The position numbers and the translations under genes are program-made. Below the pieces are notes generated by a model. The model saw only the letters and a list, made by a program, of their open reading frames with translations, was not told where the DNA came from and searched no databases. This document shows positions 51,188 to 60,529 of a stretch of DNA of 64,000 nucleotides, one piece after another. Where the stretch lies: the NCBI GenBank assembly GCA_036399175.1, contig DASWNP010000015.1, positions 62,001-126,000 on the forward strand. Reading direction: 5' to 3'. This stretch comes from DASWNP01 sp036399175 (GTDB taxonomy: Bacteria > Acidobacteriota > Blastocatellia > Pyrinomonadales > Pyrinomonadaceae). Each line of letters begins with the position of its first letter. Within the stretch, counting starts at the first letter, position 1.

Positions 51188-54100
51188 TTAGTTCTGGCCG
51201 AAGCGTCGCCTGTATTCACCGGAGGTGATAAAGGCTCTGACCATCTCGGCGCGCCGGTAGTCGCCGTTGAACTGGTTGAGCTTGTTAAGCCAGAAGTTGA
51301 AGCCGGAGAAATCCGTGTCGGGCGAATCGTAGGGATTTCTCCTGAGATAGCCGAAGTACTGCATCAGGACGAAGGCTCTGTTCAGCTCCCTCTGCCTGAA
51401 ATCGCTGTCGTCGGCCACTTTCCGTAGGACGCTGGCGCGACCCGCAGGGCTGTTGCCGGAGGCTTGAAGCTCGGCCACCAGAGCGTTGCGCTCGGAGGTG
51501 GAGAGCGAGCCTCCGGTGTTGGCGTTCAGAGCATCGACGAACTGTTCGGGCGTCATGCTCTGGGGATACTGCGCGGTGAATGCCGGGCGGTTGACGAACT
51601 CAAGCGCGTAAGCCTGTTTGTTGGCTTCGAGCTGTTCGAGCGCGCCGGGCTGGCCGATGATGACGCCCCGGCTGACCGTCTGCGCGTCGGGCTGGAACTC
51701 CTCGAAAGTCAGAGGCACGGTGTTCTGTATCCGTCTGCCGAACGACGCCTGGTAGAAGCGGTAGACGAAATAGCCGCTCTCCTGAAATTCGATGGAGAGG
51801 AAGAAGGCCGCCGAAGTCTCTGCGCGCTTGAAGTCTCTGCAAGAGGCGTTTGCGCCGCAGGATTCGATGTTGTTGACCCAGAAGGCGAGACCGCTCGCAT
51901 CCGCCTCACGATTGAAGAAGTCGTGATACTGCTGGCGGACGAAGATGGTCGAGTCGTCGATTGGATTGGCCGAAGGCTCGGAGGCATCGTCGAGAATCTG
52001 CACGGTGGTCGTCGATTGACCGCCGAGAGCGGCATCTCCGTCCTGCGGACTGCTGAGCGTGACGGTGAACGTCTCCGTGCCTTCGACGTAGGAATCTTCG
52101 TTGATGGGCACGGAGATGGTCTGTCCGGTTTGGCCGGGCGCGAACCTCAGCTTGCCGAACGTGCCGTTGTAATCGGAGCGGCTCGAAGCCGTGCCGTTGG
52201 CCGTCCCGTAGTTGACGGTGAGCGGGCCGGAGGTGTCTCCGGTGCGCGTGACGGTGATGTTGACGACGGTGCTGTCTTCGCTGACGGTGTAGGTCGCCTC
52301 GCCGAACTGCACGGTGGAAGTGGGCTGGGAGTCGAGGATCGTGCCAAGCCCCTGCGTGTCGTTGAGCGTAGCGTTGACCGGATTGCTCAGATTGACGAAG
52401 AAATTCTCGTCAGGCTCGCCGATGGTGTCGCCGACGATTGGGACGGTGACCGTCTTGGTGGTCTCGCCCGGATTGAAGGTCAGCGTGACGTTGACGGACG
52501 TGTAGTCGCTTCCGGCCTTCGCCGTCCCGTCAGCCGTCGCCGCGTTGACCGTGACGACCTGCCCGCTCGCAGCCGTGAGCGTGACGGTGAAGACGGCGTT
52601 GGTCGTACCAGCATCGCCTTCGCTGACCGTCACGTCGTTGATGAGGAAGGTCGGCAGCGCGTCGTTATCGACGATGGTGAGCACGGCCGTATTCGGCGAG
52701 CCGATGGTGCCGTAACCCGAAGTGACCTGGTCGAGCGTGATGTTGACGGTCTCGTCCGGCTCGTCGAGCGAGTCTTCGAGGATTGGGATGACGATTGTTT
52801 TGCTCGTCTCGCCCTCGTTGAAGACCAGCGTGCCCGAGCCGCCGAAGTAGTCCGCGCCGTTGGTGGCCGTGCCGCCGCCGACGGTGTAGGTAACGCTCGT
52901 CGAGCCGTCAATGCCGCCCGTGCGCGTGACGGTGATGCTGGCCGTGCCCGCGCCTTCGTTGACGCTGTAGGTCGGGCTGCTGAATTGCAGCGTGCCGCCC
53001 GAGAAGGCGGGCGCGGCCTGGCAGGGCAGCGTGACTTGAAGCGTGTAGTTCGTGCCGACGCCGCCGCCGGGATTGACCTCGTGGACGACGACGACGTAAG
53101 TCGCTCCGGCAGGAACGAGCACCGAGTACTGCGTGACGGTGTTTGAGCTGCCCGCGTCGCCGATGAAGTTCTGAGTCGGGTTCGCGGGGTTGAAGCTTCC
53201 CTGATACATCGCCGAATAGAGGTTGCTGTTCGAGGCCGTCAGCGTGACGGTGACGCAGAGCGGCGACGAAGAGGTATTCTGGAACGTGTAAGCGTCGAAC
53301 TGACGCGCGCCTGTAGTCGCCGCGAGCCCCGGATTGGCCTTCGTGATGGAGCAGCTCGAACCTGGCGAGAAGCGGTTGAGACGACCTGTCTGCTGTCCGG
53401 TTGTGGCCGAGTATTCACTGCTGAGGGGAGGCAGAGTCGTGTCGAGCGTGGTCGAGATTGTGGCCGAGCGCCCGCCGGTCTGGACGGTGAAGTCGAAGAC
53501 TCTGGGGCTCGTGCCGCCCGTGTAGTTGACCGTCAGCCTGAACTGAATCGTCTGCGTGCAACTGAAACTGCTGCTGACGAGAAACTCGAAGGGCGTCGTG
53601 TTGGTGCCAGTCCCGTTGGGCGGGATGTCCGGGTAGGTGGAAGTGCCCGGCGGGCGAATGGTGACGCCCGGCGTGGTGGTCGTCAGAGTCGCCGTGATGT
53701 TGGTCGCGGGCGCGAGACCTGTATTCGCCAGCGTGACGTTCAGGCTGCCCCTCTCTCCCGGCTCGATAAAGCCGTTGGCGTTGCCGCCGACTTCGGTGGC
53801 CGTCACCGTGCTCAGCTCAAGATTGGCCTGACCCTGCGCGCCCATCGCCTGTAGTCCCTCGAAGGCCATGACGATGCCGACGCCCGAATCGCGGTCAACG
53901 CCCGGCGCTTCGATGTCGATGGCCGAGGCGGTGAAGACGCTGCGTATCTCGGCCTGACTGGCCGAGGGCTTGAAGGATTTGAAGAGACCGGCGATGGCAG
54001 CCGCGTGCGGTGCGGCGGCGGAAGTGCCGAAGAAGGGGCTCGGGAAGTTGCCCGCGCCCGTCACCGATACGCCGTCAGCCGCCGTGATGTCGGGCTTCTG

Positions 54101-55954
54101 CCGGACGATGCCGCCGGTGGAAGAGAAGTTGCCGGGCGTGTATGGCTGGTTGTTGGCGTTGTAGAAGATGCGTCGCGGCCCGTCGGAGCTGAAGGTCTCG
54201 ACCTTGTTGGTCGAATTGAACGGATTCGGGAAGGGGCCGACGGCGGGCGTGGCCGCCGTGCTGTAGGCCAGAGCGGCAGAGCTGTGCCCGTGCGTCTGGC
54301 CGTCGGTGTTGAACTGAAGCCTGCCGCGATTCGTGTTCAGGTGCAGGAAGCGGGGCTGGGCGGTCGTCTTCCTGAGCACGACGACGCGGTTGCCGCTGAC
54401 GTTCGCCGCAGCGGGGAACGTTTCGACCGGGTCTTGCGGGCTTGAGCCATCCTGAATGTTCGTTCCGGCTCCGACGACGGAAGTCCCGTTACTGTTGAGC
54501 ACGAAGACATCGTAGTCGTTGGTGGAAGCTGCGAGCGGGTCTGACCAGAAGAGCGTTCCCGCCTGCGCAGGAGAGGGACTGCCCGTAATCTGGTTGCTGG
54601 TCACAATGGTCACGCTGGGGTCGAAATCGTGCGCGTTGTAGACGATAGTATTGCCCGTCGGGCGCGGCCCGACGTAAGGGCCGCCTTCGGAGTAGTCGCC
54701 TTCCCAGACGCCCGAAGTGTTGTCGTTCTTATTTCCGGCGTTGCCCGCCGAAGAGAAGTAGAGGCAGCCTTCGGCGGTCACGTCGTTGACGGCCTGCATG
54801 ATGATGGCTCCCTGCGTGAGCACGGTCGGAGGCTGGCCGTCGTGGAAAGGCGTCTCGACGGTCGGGTAGGAGATGTCATCGACGATGATGTCGCAGCCCG
54901 CGGCGCGCAGCTTGCGAATGTTATCGGCGAAGGCGGGCGGGCCGCCGTTGGCCGTGGCGAAGAAGAGCTTCGCGCCGGGCGCGAGGTCGTAGACGATTTC
55001 GAGCATGGCCGTGCCTTCGTCGCAGACCGAGCCCTGCGCGCAGCCGCCCTGCTGTCCGGGGATGATGACGACATCGGGCGGAAGGTCGCCCGACTGCTGC
55101 GCCGAAGCGATGCTCAGCGCGCCGTCGGAGATGACGCCGATTTTTATCCCTGAGCCGTTGACGTTGAAAGTGCCTCTGGCGCGCGCGGCCTTGTGCGTCA
55201 CGTCGCCCTCGGAGGTGACGCGCCCGACGTTGGTCTGCATCGGCGGGTCGTCGTTCGAGAGGTAGCTCAAAGCCTGCGCGAGACGCTCGCGCACGACCGC
55301 CGCGCGAGCGGCGAAGTCCCTCGGCTTGAACTGAGGCGACCTGAGCGCGGCCTTTGTCGCCTCAGCCTCGACCATCGGCTCAAGCTTCGGCCTGATGAAG
55401 ACGACATCGTCGAGCGCGGCGATTGATTCGAGGCTGTCGAGCGAAATCTCTGCGCGGACGCTGTGATAGCGCGGATAGGAAGAGATGATTCTGGCTCCCA
55501 GATTCTCCAGAGCCTGAAGGAGCGAGTTATCGACCCGCGCCGTGATGTCAACGACCGTGTTGCCCGCAGCGTCGGGCGTGACGGTCGTATTAATCGTCGC
55601 CACGTTGGCCGTTATCGGCTCGCCGCGATCCATCTTCGAGGCGTAGAAAAGCTGCGAGTCGATTTTCCGCTGCGCGGGCGTGCGCGACTCTTTCTCTGCG
55701 ATGAGCGATTCTATCTGCGCCTGCGCCTCGGGGCTGGCGCTGCTCTGCCCGGCGTCGCCCGCTTCCTGAGCCGAGCGCGCGGCCTCGGCGCGCGGGATGC
55801 GGTTGGAGAAAAGCGCTCCGCCTGCGGCCAGCGAGATGACTCCCAGGGCGAGCATCAATGACAACAAAAGCGTGCGTTTCATGCCGCGACCGGGGCTCAT
55901 TCGCCGCGTCGCCGACGCTCCACGCGAAGGACGATTGCTTCGACCTTGCTTCAT
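51188..55954 (-). CDS. Giant secreted sedolisin/subtilase-like serine protease with Calx-beta repeats and DUF4214 tail
   Basis: A 1588-residue exported protein. Signal core LLLSLMLALGVISLAAGGALF follows a long basic start. The propeptide (about residues 70-195; EKESRTPAQRKIDSQL, VFIRPKLE) is shared with the small gene upstream. The catalytic domain has Asp277 (IGVISDGA), a DEGTAMLEIVYDLAPGA segment with Asp312/Glu313 where subtilisins have HGTHVAG, and Ser645 in FGTSAAAPHAAAIAG. That layout suits the S53-like group (Glu/Asp/Ser) better than classical S8. A CARDB-like stretch, a domain near residue 850-980, three Calx-beta domains (about 985-1330) and DUF4214 (about 1345-1585), ending SGEYRRRFGQN, complete it. 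AAGGAG lies about 10 nt before the ATG. Likely extracellular. Confidence 0.88.
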   Translation of the reverse strand: MKQGRSNRPSRGASATRRMSPGRGMKRTLLLSLMLALGVISLAAGGALFSNRIPRAEAARSAQEAGDAGQSSASPEAQAQIESLIAEKESRTPAQRKIDSQLFYASKMDRGEPITANVATINTTVTPDAAGNTVVDITARVDNSLLQALENLGARIISSYPRYHSVRAEISLDSLESIAALDDVVFIRPKLEPMVEAEATKAALRSPQFKPRDFAARAAVVRERLAQALSYLSNDDPPMQTNVGRVTSEGDVTHKAARARGTFNVNGSGIKIGVISDGALSIASAQQSGDLPPDVVIIPGQQGGCAQGSVCDEGTAMLEIVYDLAPGAKLFFATANGGPPAFADNIRKLRAAGCDIIVDDISYPTVETPFHDGQPPTVLTQGAIIMQAVNDVTAEGCLYFSSAGNAGNKNDNTSGVWEGDYSEGGPYVGPRPTGNTIVYNAHDFDPSVTIVTSNQITGSPSPAQAGTLFWSDPLAASTNDYDVFVLNSNGTSVVGAGTNIQDGSSPQDPVETFPAAANVSGNRVVVLRKTTAQPRFLHLNTNRGRLQFNTDGQTHGHSSAALAYSTAATPAVGPFPNPFNSTNKVETFSSDGPRRIFYNANNQPYTPGNFSSTGGIVRQKPDITAADGVSVTGAGNFPSPFFGTSAAAPHAAAIAGLFKSFKPSASQAEIRSVFTASAIDIEAPGVDRDSGVGIVMAFEGLQAMGAQGQANLELSTVTATEVGGNANGFIEPGERGSLNVTLANTGLAPATNITATLTTTTPGVTIRPPGTSTYPDIPPNGTGTNTTPFEFLVSSSFSCTQTIQFRLTVNYTGGTSPRVFDFTVQTGGRSATISTTLDTTLPPLSSEYSATTGQQTGRLNRFSPGSSCSITKANPGLAATTGARQFDAYTFQNTSSSPLCVTVTLTASNSNLYSAMYQGSFNPANPTQNFIGDAGSSNTVTQYSVLVPAGATYVVVVHEVNPGGGVGTNYTLQVTLPCQAAPAFSGGTLQFSSPTYSVNEGAGTASITVTRTGGIDGSTSVTYTVGGGTATNGADYFGGSGTLVFNEGETSKTIVIPILEDSLDEPDETVNITLDQVTSGYGTIGSPNTAVLTIVDNDALPTFLINDVTVSEGDAGTTNAVFTVTLTAASGQVVTVNAATADGTAKAGSDYTSVNVTLTFNPGETTKTVTVPIVGDTIGEPDENFFVNLSNPVNATLNDTQGLGTILDSQPTSTVQFGEATYTVSEDSTVVNITVTRTGDTSGPLTVNYGTANGTASSRSDYNGTFGKLRFAPGQTGQTISVPINEDSYVEGTETFTVTLSSPQDGDAALGGQSTTTVQILDDASEPSANPIDDSTIFVRQQYHDFFNREADASGLAFWVNNIESCGANASCRDFKRAETSAAFFLSIEFQESGYFVYRFYQASFGRRIQNTVPLTFEEFQPDAQTVSRGVIIGQPGALEQLEANKQAYALEFVNRPAFTAQYPQSMTPEQFVDALNANTGGSLSTSERNALVAELQASGNSPAGRASVLRKVADDSDFRQRELNRAFVLMQYFGYLRRNPYDSPDTDFSGFNFWLNKLNQFNGDYRRAEMVRAFITSGEYRRRFGQN

Positions 55955-56127
55955 AGCGAGGGTACTCCTTCTGTTTTCTTCTGGGTGAACAGTTGTTCAG
56001 GTTGAAAATGAAGCGAAACCGCTTCATTCAGGCGATGAAGACGAAACTTTTACCGCTTGAATCTTCGAGGACGCGAGCGCTTCCGTTCGCGCTCTTCAGA
56101 CCGAAAGCACCGGGCTGCGAACGATGC

Positions 56128-56634
56128 TCAATTCGTCATCGCGCCGCCATCGGTCATGGCCTCGGCGGCGGGTCTGATGAAGATGACATCCGCCCGGCTC
56201 GCCAGAGCCTCTAACTTTTCGAGCGCGATTCGGGCGCGAACTGCGTGATAAGCTTCAAACTTCGAGACGACCACACCGCCGAGCCTGCGGATTTTTGAAA
56301 GAAGCTGCGGCGAGACTCGGGCGTTGATATCGACGAGGACTCGCCCTTTCTCATCCAGTTTGAGTTCGATGGGCGTAGGAGGCACGCCGCGCCGGTCTCC
56401 GCGTTTCTGCTTGAGAGCGTAGAGCAGTTGCGAATCAATCTTTTTCTGTGCGGGCGTGCGCGACTCTTTCTCTTCGAGTATCGACTGGATTTGATCTGCC
56501 GATTCGTCGCTCACCTTTCGGTCTCCCTGTCGCTCTCTCGTCTGCGCGCGGCTCTCCCACGAGAGCGTCGCCGTCGAAACGACGCACACGACCAGCATCA
56601 AGCATAAGAGCGGAAACCCCGAGCGCTGACCCAT
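56128..56634 (-). CDS. Stand-alone exported protease-propeptide-like protein
   Basis: A 168-residue protein with signal peptide LLCLMLVVCVVSTATLSWESRAQ. The mature part aligns by eye with the propeptide of the giant protease next door: EEKESRTPAQKKIDSQLLYALKQKRG versus EKESRTPAQRKIDSQLFYASKMDRG, VLVDINARVSPQLLSKIRRLGG versus VVDITARVDNSLLQALENLGA, and ADVIFIRPAAEAM versus DDVVFIRPKLEPM. It stops exactly where the catalytic domain would begin. It lies 173 bp upstream on the same strand. It could be a duplicated, separately expressed chaperone or inhibitor of the protease, or the surviving end of a lost protease gene. Confidence 0.8.
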   Translation of the reverse strand: MGQRSGFPLLCLMLVVCVVSTATLSWESRAQTRERQGDRKVSDESADQIQSILEEKESRTPAQKKIDSQLLYALKQKRGDRRGVPPTPIELKLDEKGRVLVDINARVSPQLLSKIRRLGGVVVSKFEAYHAVRARIALEKLEALASRADVIFIRPAAEAMTDGGAMTN

Positions 56635-57202
56635 AAATTATCCGGCAAACTGGATGCGATTCACCTGAAACCTCAAAGGGGGGCGATAAAGAGGGCAGGT
56701 TGATACATCTTTATGACTCTAACAAAGGGAATGCGAAAATAGTCTAAGAGGGCTGTAGAAGTCAATCCGGTAAGTGTTTATTTCTACAAAAGTCGACGCC
56801 GACGGCGAATCGAGGAGGGCGACGACAGCGTTTCCCGACGCCCGTTTTCTTTCCCGCCGGGCGTTTGAAGAACCCGCGCAGAGCCCCGCGCCGGCATCTC
56901 GAAGCTGTTTCGGACGCCGCGCGCTCGTTCGGAAACTGACTCTTGACATTTCGCGCGGCTGTAATAGAGTTGGCTCTCTGGAATCGCAACAAGCGCATCG
57001 TATTTATCGCCGGCGAGATGCGTCTCTCTTCGGCCGCCACCCGCGCGCCCGCCGCTTCCTCGACGCGTTCGATTTCAACGCCCGTTTGACGATGCGGGCT
57101 CGCGGAAAATGCTACAGGCGCGCGACCGTTGCGCAGGCAAAAGATCTCTTAAACCTTCCCCGGCTACGGAGGGCAATCCGAACCGAAACAGCGAGGCTGC
57201 AA
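56635..57202. other. Divergent intergenic region with a possible tldD promoter
   Basis: 568 bp between the propeptide-like gene and tldD. A TTGACA (56943-56948) is followed after 16 bp by TAGAGT (56965-56970), a moderate match that would give a leader of about 230 nt. The tldD frame is open upstream to 56774 but without family sequence. Nothing else recognised. Confidence 0.4.
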
Positions 57203-58771
57203 ATGAAATCTTCTCGACGCGATTTTCTGAAAACGACGAGCCTGGCTCTGGGCGCAATCACGCTGCCCTCTTGGGCGCTGGAGGCGGAAGCGGCGGAGGC
57301 CGCCTCGGTCGATAAGAACCGCCTGGCCGATGTCGCCCTCTCGACGGCGCGCAAGCTCGGCGCGTCTCACGCCGACATACGCATTAACCGTTACCGCTTC
57401 GAGTCGGTCACGACGCGCGAGCAGCAGGTGCAGAACGTTTCGCGCAGCCAGAGCTTCGGTTTCGGCGTGCGCGTGCTCGTGAAAGGCACCTGGGGATTTG
57501 CCGCGAGCCGCGTGGTCACGCCCGAAGAGGTCGCGCGTGTGACGCGTGCGGCGATAGAGATAGCGCGCGCCAACTCTCAATATCAACGCAAGCCCGTCAA
57601 GCTCGTCCCCGCGCCGAAGGTCACGACGATGTGGAAGAGCGCCTTCGAGCGCGACCCCTTCGACGTGCCGATTGACGATAAGATTCAGTTTCTCCTCAAG
57701 CTCAACGCGGCGGCGTTGAAGACCGAGGGCGTCAGCTTCGTCAACTCTTCGACCAACTTCGTCAACGAGCAGAAGTTCTACGCCTCGACCGACGGCTCGC
57801 GCATCGAGCAGTATCTCATCCGCAGCTTTCCGAGCTTCAACGTCACCGCCGTCAATCGCTCGACGGGAGATTTCCAGACGCGCGCCTCCTTCGGCGGCCC
57901 GCGCGCGGCCGGGTACGAGTATCTGGAAAAATATCCCTGGCTCGTCGAGGCCGAAGCGGCGGGCGCAGAGGCCGTCGCCAAGCTCCGCGCGAAGCCGGTC
58001 GAGCCCGGACGCTACGACCTCGTGCTCCATCCCTCGCATCTCTGGCTGACGATTCACGAATCGGTCGGACACCCCACAGAGCTTGACCGCGCGCTGCTCT
58101 GGGAAGCCAACTACGCGGGCACTAGTTTCCTGACGCCCGACAAGACGGGCAAGCTTCAGTTCGGCTCGAAGATTGTCAACTTCTTCGCCGACCGCACGCA
58201 AGCAGAAGGTCTCGCCACCGTCGGCTACGACGACGAAGGCGTGCCCGGACAAAAATGGTATCTAGTCAAAGACGGCACGTTCGTCGATTGGCAGACGACG
58301 CGCGACCTCGCCCCCCTCGTCGGCCACAAAAAATCCTACGGCTGCCTGCACGCGGATTCATGGGGCAGCATTCCCTTCCCGCGCATGCCGAACGTCTCGC
58401 TTGAGCCTGCGCGCGAGCGCGTCTCGCTCGACGACCTCGTCGGCGGCGTCGAGAACGGAATCCTGATTTACGGCAACGGCAGTTATTCCATCGACCAGCA
58501 GCGCTACAACTTCCAGTTCGGCGGCCAGACCTTCTGGGAAATCAGGAAAGGTAAAGTCACGGGGATGCTGCGCGATGTGGCTTATCAATCGCGGACGACC
58601 GATTTCTGGGGCGCGTGCGACGCTCTCGGCGGGCAGGAGACCTACCAGCTCGGCGGAAGCTTCAGCGACGGCAAAGGCGAGCCCACTCAGCTCAACGCCG
58701 TCAGTCACGGCTGCCCCATCGCACGCTTCCGGCAGATAAACGTTCTCAACACCGACGCGCGTCGCGCCTGA
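57203..58771 (+). CDS. tldD: TldD-family metalloprotease with Tat signal
   Basis: A 522-residue TldD protein. The start MKSSRRDFLKTTSLALG is a twin-arginine (Tat) signal (SRRDFLK) followed by a weak hydrophobic segment ending near AEA. The zinc site is HESVGHPTELDR (His285, Glu286, His290), with further TldD motifs (GSKIVNFFADRT, YDDEGVPGQKWYLVKDG). TldD pairs with TldE to cleave unfolded or modified peptides, including microcin-type precursors. GAGG lies 6 nt before the chosen ATG, which also begins the Tat motif. tldE follows after 22 bp with its own strong ribosome binding site. The Tat signal suggests the folded enzyme acts in the periplasm. Confidence 0.93.
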   Translation: MKSSRRDFLKTTSLALGAITLPSWALEAEAAEAASVDKNRLADVALSTARKLGASHADIRINRYRFESVTTREQQVQNVSRSQSFGFGVRVLVKGTWGFAASRVVTPEEVARVTRAAIEIARANSQYQRKPVKLVPAPKVTTMWKSAFERDPFDVPIDDKIQFLLKLNAAALKTEGVSFVNSSTNFVNEQKFYASTDGSRIEQYLIRSFPSFNVTAVNRSTGDFQTRASFGGPRAAGYEYLEKYPWLVEAEAAGAEAVAKLRAKPVEPGRYDLVLHPSHLWLTIHESVGHPTELDRALLWEANYAGTSFLTPDKTGKLQFGSKIVNFFADRTQAEGLATVGYDDEGVPGQKWYLVKDGTFVDWQTTRDLAPLVGHKKSYGCLHADSWGSIPFPRMPNVSLEPARERVSLDDLVGGVENGILIYGNGSYSIDQQRYNFQFGGQTFWEIRKGKVTGMLRDVAYQSRTTDFWGACDALGGQETYQLGGSFSDGKGEPTQLNAVSHGCPIARFRQINVLNTDARRA

Positions 58772-58793
58772 GCCGAAGGAGGTCAAACCAGAA

Positions 58794-60143
58794 ATGCTAG
58801 TCACGGAAAAAGAGGCGCGCGGCCTTTGCGAAAAGCTGCTCGGCTACGTCCGCGCCGACGATGCTTCGGTCAGCGTTGCGAGCGAGATTTACTCTCAGCA
58901 GCGCTTCGCCGCCAATAACTTCACCACCACCGGCAGACGCGATAACACGACGGTCGGCGTTACCGTCTGGATTGACAGGAAACGCGGCGCGGCTTCGACC
59001 AACGACACCGACGACGCTTCTCTTCGTGCGACGGTCGAAGAGGCCGAGCGCCTCGCCCGCCTCGCTCCCGTAGACCGCGAATACCTGCCGACCCTCGGCG
59101 CGCAAACCTACAAACCCACAAACGGCTTCGCCGAAGCGACCGCCAACATCTCCGTCGCCGAACGCGCCCGCGCAATTCACAACATCATTGCCGCCTGCGA
59201 GCGTGCCGGAGTGGTCGGCGCGGGCTTTCATCAGGCCGAAGCCGAAGCTTCAGCCGTCGCCACCAGGAATGGAAACTTTCGCTACGAGCGCCAGAGCCTC
59301 GTCAGCCTCGGCATGACGGCGCGCACGCCCGACGGCTCAGGCTCAGGCTATTTCCTTCGCAGCCATTTCGACGTAGCCCGGCTCGACACCGAGCGCGTCG
59401 CCCGCGAAGCGATACGCAAAGCTCTCGAATCGCGCAATGCGCGCACGGTCGAGCCCGGCCTCTACACGGTCGTCCTTGAGCCGCAGGCCGTCGCCGATTT
59501 GCTCTCCTTCTTCGCCTTCAGCTTCGACGCGCGCAGCGCCGACGAAGGCCGCAGCGCCTTCTCCGCTTCCGGCGGCAAGACGCGACTCGGCGAACGCCTC
59601 TTCGACGAGCGCCTTAATCTCTACAGCGACCCCTGGAACCGAGACCTTCCCGGCTCGCAGTCGGCGCAGGGCGGACTACCCGCGCAGAAATTTCATCTAG
59701 TCAGAGGCGGCACTGTCGAGAATCTCACCTATTCGCGTTTCTGGGCGCAGCAGAAGGGCAAGCAGCCTTCGCCCGGCCCCGTCAACGCCATCCTCGAATC
59801 TTCCGCCGCGCCCACGAGCGTCGAAGAGATGATTCGCGCGACCGAGCGCGGCCTGCTCGTCAGTCGTTTCTGGTACATCCGCCCCGTAGACCCGCGCACG
59901 CAGACCTTCACGGGGCTGACGCGCGACGGCGTCTGGTACATCGAGGGCGGACGGATTCAATATCCCGTGCGCAACCTGCGTTTCAACCAGAGCATCATCC
60001 AGATGCTCGCCTCCGGCAACGTCGAGATGATAGGCGCGCCCGAACGCGTCGGCAGCTCCGAAGGACAGGGCTCGAACGCCTCGATGCTTCCCGCCCTCAA
60101 GCTCAAAGCCTTCAACTTCACTTCACAGTCGGAGGCGGTTTGA
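58794..60143 (+). CDS. tldE: TldE/PmbA-family protein
   Basis: A 449-residue partner of TldD without the zinc HExxxH motif, as expected for TldE/PmbA. Characteristic stretches are TTTGRRDNTTVGVTVW, EPGLYTVVLEPQAVADLLSFF, GGTVENLTYSRFWA and VSRFWYIRPVDPRTQTFTGLTRDG. There is no signal peptide, in contrast to the Tat-tagged TldD, so it either stays in the cytoplasm or is co-exported as a bound partner. AAGGAGGT precedes the ATG by about 11 nt. It forms a two-gene operon with tldD. Confidence 0.92.
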   Translation: MLVTEKEARGLCEKLLGYVRADDASVSVASEIYSQQRFAANNFTTTGRRDNTTVGVTVWIDRKRGAASTNDTDDASLRATVEEAERLARLAPVDREYLPTLGAQTYKPTNGFAEATANISVAERARAIHNIIAACERAGVVGAGFHQAEAEASAVATRNGNFRYERQSLVSLGMTARTPDGSGSGYFLRSHFDVARLDTERVAREAIRKALESRNARTVEPGLYTVVLEPQAVADLLSFFAFSFDARSADEGRSAFSASGGKTRLGERLFDERLNLYSDPWNRDLPGSQSAQGGLPAQKFHLVRGGTVENLTYSRFWAQQKGKQPSPGPVNAILESSAAPTSVEEMIRATERGLLVSRFWYIRPVDPRTQTFTGLTRDGVWYIEGGRIQYPVRNLRFNQSIIQMLASGNVEMIGAPERVGSSEGQGSNASMLPALKLKAFNFTSQSEAV

Positions 60144-60148
60144 GGTTT

Positions 60149-60259
60149 ATGAGCATAGAAATCCGTGTCACGGAGAACTTCGTCGACGAGGTACGAGGGC
60201 AGCTCGATTCAAACTTAAAAACCGAGCCAGAGTCGCACTACGTTTTCAACTGCGGATAA
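60149..60259 (+). CDS. Short open frame after tldE, possible gene remnant
   Basis: A 36-codon frame beginning MSIEIRVTENFVDEVRGQ and ending in a TAA that lies inside the antisense mazF-like gene. TGAGG, which overlaps the tldE stop, is 4 nt before the ATG. It reads like the start of a normal protein but stops early, so it may be the 5' stub of a gene cut by the toxin-antitoxin insertion. Low confidence that it is expressed. Confidence 0.3.
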   Translation: MSIEIRVTENFVDEVRGQLDSNLKTEPESHYVFNCG

Positions 60260-60529
60260 TTGTTCGGGCGAGAGCACGCCCAGCTTTCGGATTAACTTGG
60301 CGTGAGGAATTGTCACAAGATTCTGGGCATCGAAGACGCCCGCGCGCAGGAATTTCACCTTCACATCGACTTCAAATCTCGAACCCCGCGCGCTGGTCGT
60401 GTGAGCGACCAACGTAGCTAGGGCTCTATCCTCATCCAATGCCGGAATACTCAGCACTAAACAGGGACGAACTTTCGCCGCATATCCGAGGTCAACGAGC
60501 CACACCTCTCCGCGATTAGGATCGGGCAT
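60215..60529 (-). CDS. MazF/PemK-family endoribonuclease toxin
   Basis: A 104-residue toxin of the MazF/PemK fold. The start RGEVWLVDLGYAAKVRPCLVLS is the family signature (RGEVW...D.G...K.RP.LVLS), followed by AHTTSARGSRFEVDV and LVTIPHAKLIRKLGVLSPEQL. MazF toxins cleave mRNA at short sequences when the antitoxin is lost. Its start overlaps the end of the antitoxin gene by 14 bp, a typical coupled layout. It is antisense to the short frame after tldE. Confidence 0.9.
   Translation of the reverse strand: MPDPNRGEVWLVDLGYAAKVRPCLVLSIPALDEDRALATLVAHTTSARGSRFEVDVKVKFLRAGVFDAQNLVTIPHAKLIRKLGVLSPEQLSAVENVVRLWLGF

Noticed and set aside
49708..51219. 503-codon open frame on the minus strand opposite the P450 gene
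   Set aside because: The plus strand has all P450 motifs; the antisense translation has no recognisable domain and crosses two terminator hairpins.
56774..57202. Long N-terminal extension of tldD
   Set aside because: The Tat signal begins exactly at the ATG at 57203, which has a ribosome binding site; the upstream part is not TldD-like.
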